6,463 bases of DNA from Bacteroidales bacterium (GTDB lineage: Bacteria; Bacteroidota; Bacteroidia; Bacteroidales; DTU049). Numbering within the stretch: the first letter of the stretch is position 1; each line of letters starts with the position of its first letter. Both the position numbers and the translations under genes were made by a program. The stretch lies in NCBI GenBank assembly GCA_018432645.1, contig JAHDSP010000078.1, positions 1-6,463 on the forward strand, read 5' to 3'. The notes beneath the pieces were generated by a model. The model was not told the DNA's origin, ran no database searches, and worked only from the letters and a program-made list of their open reading frames with translations. This document shows positions 5,973 through 6,463 of this stretch, piece by piece.

Positions 5973-6047
5973 GGGTTGTTAGCTCAGCTGGTTTAGAGCG
6001 CATGCTTCACACGCATGAGGTCAGCAGTTCGAATCTGCTACGACCCA
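5973..6047 (+). tRNA. tRNA-Val (anticodon CAC)
   Basis: A full 75-nt cloverleaf. Acceptor stem GGGTTGT/ACGACCC (7 bp, one T-G pair), D stem GCTC/GAGC with loop AGCTGGTTTA, anticodon stem CATGC/GCATG with loop TTCACAC, variable loop AGGTC, T stem AGCAG/CTGCT with loop TTCGAAT, and discriminator A at 6047. The anticodon CAC is at 6008-6010 and reads GUG, so the tRNA carries valine; an A discriminator fits valine. The 3' CCA is not encoded and must be added after processing. It starts 9 bp behind the fabH stop with no promoter element between, so it is probably cut from the fabH operon transcript. Confidence 0.96.
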
Positions 6048-6463
6048 TTATTTTTTGATAATTACTAGTTCTACCCTGCGATTTTTTTGCCTCCCTTCAT
6101 TAGTTTTATTGGTAGTAATTGGCATTCTATCACCATAACCTATATATTGCATCCTGGCTGGAGATATACCTGATTCATAAAAATATTTATATACTGATTT
6201 AGCTCTCTCAGTGCTTAACCATTGATTATAAAAACTACTACCTATATTATCTGTATGCCCATTTATGATAAATTCTATATTGTTATGATATTTTAAATAT
6301 GTAACTATGCTATCGAGAGTAGCAAATGATTTTGATGATAATCGATAACTATCAAAATCGAAATAAATATTTTCTATTATAAATGGCTTATTTAATGGGA
6401 ATGTATCTAATTTGTTCATTATATTCGAATAGTTTATTTGCGATATTTCTGGAAATAAATCTA
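6048..6463 (-). CDS. OmpA-like peptidoglycan-binding domain protein, C-terminal part
   Basis: The frame is open from the right edge to TAA at 6050-6048, giving 137 visible residues; the N-terminus is outside the window. An ATG at 6419 lies inside the open frame (…P-E-I-S-Q-I-N-Y-S-N-I before it) and is probably not the true start. Counting from that Met, the domain runs from about 15 to 121: N-I-Y-F-D-F-D-S (17-24), N-G-H-T-D-N-I-G (53-60), N-x-x-L-S-x-x-R-A-x-x-V (65-76), Y-I-G-Y-G-D (92-97) and N-x-x-N-R-R-V-E (110-117, approximate). D57 and R72 are the expected contacts to diaminopimelate in peptidoglycan. The family anchors the outer membrane to the cell wall. In Bacteroidota such domains often end larger outer-membrane or periplasmic proteins with repeats or a barrel in front, so this is likely a tail of one. 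Its stop directly abuts the tRNA 3' end on the opposite strand. Confidence 0.9.
   Translation of the reverse strand, partial: DLFPEISQINYSNIMNKLDTFPLNKPFIIENIYFDFDSYRLSSKSFATLDSIVTYLKYHNNIEFIINGHTDNIGSSFYNQWLSTERAKSVYKYFYESGISPARMQYIGYGDRMPITTNKTNEGRQKNRRVELVIIKK

Noticed and set aside
6048..6419. Reading the OmpA-domain gene as a complete 123-residue protein from the ATG at 6419
   Set aside because: The frame remains open for all visible codons upstream and has no signal peptide, so the Met is more likely internal.
1..6463. CRISPR array, phage genes, toxin-antitoxin or defence module
   Set aside because: No regularly spaced repeats and no gene of such families was seen; all sizeable frames are explained by the genes listed.

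Overview
The window reads as a low-GC genome of the phylum Bacteroidota, probably a host-associated or reduced one. Three things support this. Several genes are preceded by the Bacteroidota -7 promoter hexamer pattern TAnnTTTG, and no gene start has a convincing Shine-Dalgarno sequence; A/T-rich leaders are usual in this phylum. The proteins look Bacteroidota-like (prs-rplY pair, DUF177-rpmF-fabH cluster, C-terminal OmpA domain). The genes are AT-rich, an insertion-sequence fragment is present, and expected operon partners are missing. This fits lineages such as Amoebophilus/Cardinium, but that placement is inference and the window holds no rRNA or other decisive marker.

Layout from left to right. 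Bases 2-208 (+) are the last 68 codons of an IS1595/ISXO2-like transposase that enters from outside the window. A very AT-rich spacer of about 150 bp follows. A family-4 type glycosyltransferase lies on the minus strand (358 to about 1476/1494). A 112-bp divergent promoter region separates it from the plus-strand operon prs (PRPP synthase, 1607-2551) and rplY/ctc (ribosomal protein bL25, 2583-3164), which ends at a clear hairpin terminator (3180-3216). A minus-strand gene (3228-4082) then encodes a membrane protein with an N-terminal ferritin-like diiron domain fused to a CCC1/VIT1 metal transporter domain. A 178-bp divergent promoter region holds a possible Fur-like palindrome. Next come the plus-strand genes DUF177/YceD (4261-4722), rpmF (bL32, 4744-4923) and fabH (4947-5963), with a tRNA-Val(CAC) only 9 bp behind fabH (5973-6047). 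The window closes with the C-terminal OmpA/peptidoglycan-binding domain of a protein on the minus strand whose stop codon directly abuts the tRNA.

Functionally this is mostly housekeeping: PRPP supply for nucleotide synthesis or salvage, two large-subunit ribosomal proteins, a tRNA, fatty-acid initiation, cell-envelope anchoring and sugar transfer, plus one iron/manganese handling membrane protein. I see no CRISPR array, phage module, toxin-antitoxin pair or defence island, and nothing that is clearly a new system. The points most worth a second look are the regulation of the ferritin-CCC1 gene, the duplicated start of the glycosyltransferase with an A8 tract at its promoter, the tightly abutting convergent tRNA/OmpA junction, and the absence of the usual neighbours pth and plsX.
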